The notes under the pieces are model-generated. The model saw only the letters and a program-made list of their open reading frames with translations, made no database searches and had not been told where the DNA came from. Source: Akkermansia muciniphila (lineage in GTDB: Bacteria; Verrucomicrobiota; Verrucomicrobiia; Verrucomicrobiales; Akkermansiaceae). Taken from it: DNA of 6,370 bases. Shown here piece after piece: positions 6,178 to 6,370 of this stretch. The position numbers were made by a program, and so were the translations under genes. The DNA lies in assembly GCA_943324575.2 (NCBI GenBank), contig CALPMD020000077.1:1-6370 (forward strand), in the 5' to 3' direction. Every line of letters starts with the position of its first letter. Positions within the stretch are counted from its first letter, which is position 1.

Positions 6178-6370
6178 GTGACCTTCGCCAGCAAAATCAC
6201 CGTCGCGCGAATCATTTTGGTTCCGGTGTTTGCCGCTCTAGCATTTTATTACGGCCACACGGTGAATCTCGGCCTGCCCGTCGAGTCCCTGCGCTGGTGG
6301 GCCTTAGGCGTCTTTGTCACTGCCGCCAGTACCGACGGCATCGATGGCTGGGTCGCGCGAAAGTTCGACC
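6178..6370 (+). CDS. pgsA: CDP-alcohol phosphatidyltransferase (PgsA-like), 5' part only
   Basis: The first 64 codons of an integral inner-membrane enzyme, cut by the right edge. PgsA joins CDP-diacylglycerol and glycerol-3-phosphate to make phosphatidylglycerophosphate, precursor of phosphatidylglycerol and cardiolipin. The start MTFASKITVARIILVPVFA is typical of PgsA: an N-terminal amphipathic piece, then a first membrane segment at about 12-25. A second hydrophobic segment covers about 40-50. It is followed by D53-G-I-D56-G-W-V-A60-R61, the first half of the family's catalytic D-x2-D-G-x2-A-R motif; the downstream G and D residues lie outside the window. The start is a GTG at 6178. Related enzymes (phosphatidylserine or cardiolipin synthases of the same fold) cannot be fully excluded from this fragment, though the N-terminus favours PgsA. 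Confidence 0.85.
   Translation, partial: MTFASKITVARIILVPVFAALAFYYGHTVNLGLPVESLRWWALGVFVTAASTDGIDGWVARKFD

Noticed and set aside
6125..6181. Eighteen-codon frame overlapping the pgsA GTG start
   Set aside because: It could be a leader peptide, but it has no ribosome binding site, no run of regulatory codons and no conserved look; chance is more likely.

Overview
This window looks like an ordinary chromosomal segment of a moderately GC-rich Gram-negative bacterium. Protein style points to the Verrucomicrobia/Opitutae neighbourhood: the wording of the inositol-monophosphatase-family protein, a stand-alone CoaB, an EboD-type cyclase, a tiny entericidin-like lipoprotein, and almost no Shine-Dalgarno sequences. 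That placement rests on family resemblance by eye, not on a search.

Layout. Positions 1-3973 are read leftwards (- strand). In transcription order they hold an EboD-like member of the 3-dehydroquinate synthase superfamily (3973-2813), a secreted Sel1-repeat protein (2768-1230), a strong intrinsic terminator (1205-1165), a stand-alone phosphopantothenate-cysteine ligase CoaB (1138-440), and an inositol-monophosphatase-family phosphatase that runs off the left edge (431-1). The cyclase and Sel1 gene form one probable transcription unit. CoaB and the phosphatase, 8 bases apart, form another. From a 65-base divergent gap, a NUDIX ADP-ribose-pyrophosphatase-like gene (4039-4563) and tcdA (4673-5539) read rightwards. 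A perfect hairpin at 5538-5567 ends tcdA and also the convergent small gene rpmJ, which encodes a type-B (zinc-ligand-depleted) ribosomal protein L36 (5766-5605, - strand). A 198-base divergent gap carrying a long interrupted palindrome separates rpmJ from a 42-residue lipoprotein gene (5965-6093). The window ends inside a CDP-alcohol phosphatidyltransferase of the PgsA type (6178 to the right edge).

How the genes fit together. Most are housekeeping: coenzyme A synthesis, tRNA ct6A37 formation, nucleotide-sugar clean-up, translation and phospholipid head-group synthesis. The less ordinary parts are the solitary EboD-like enzyme coupled to a periplasmic or exported Sel1-repeat protein, and the regulatory gap between rpmJ and the lipoprotein gene. 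I found no mobile element, CRISPR array, tRNA or rRNA, and no clearly undescribed multi-gene system. No gene-free stretch exceeds 200 bases.
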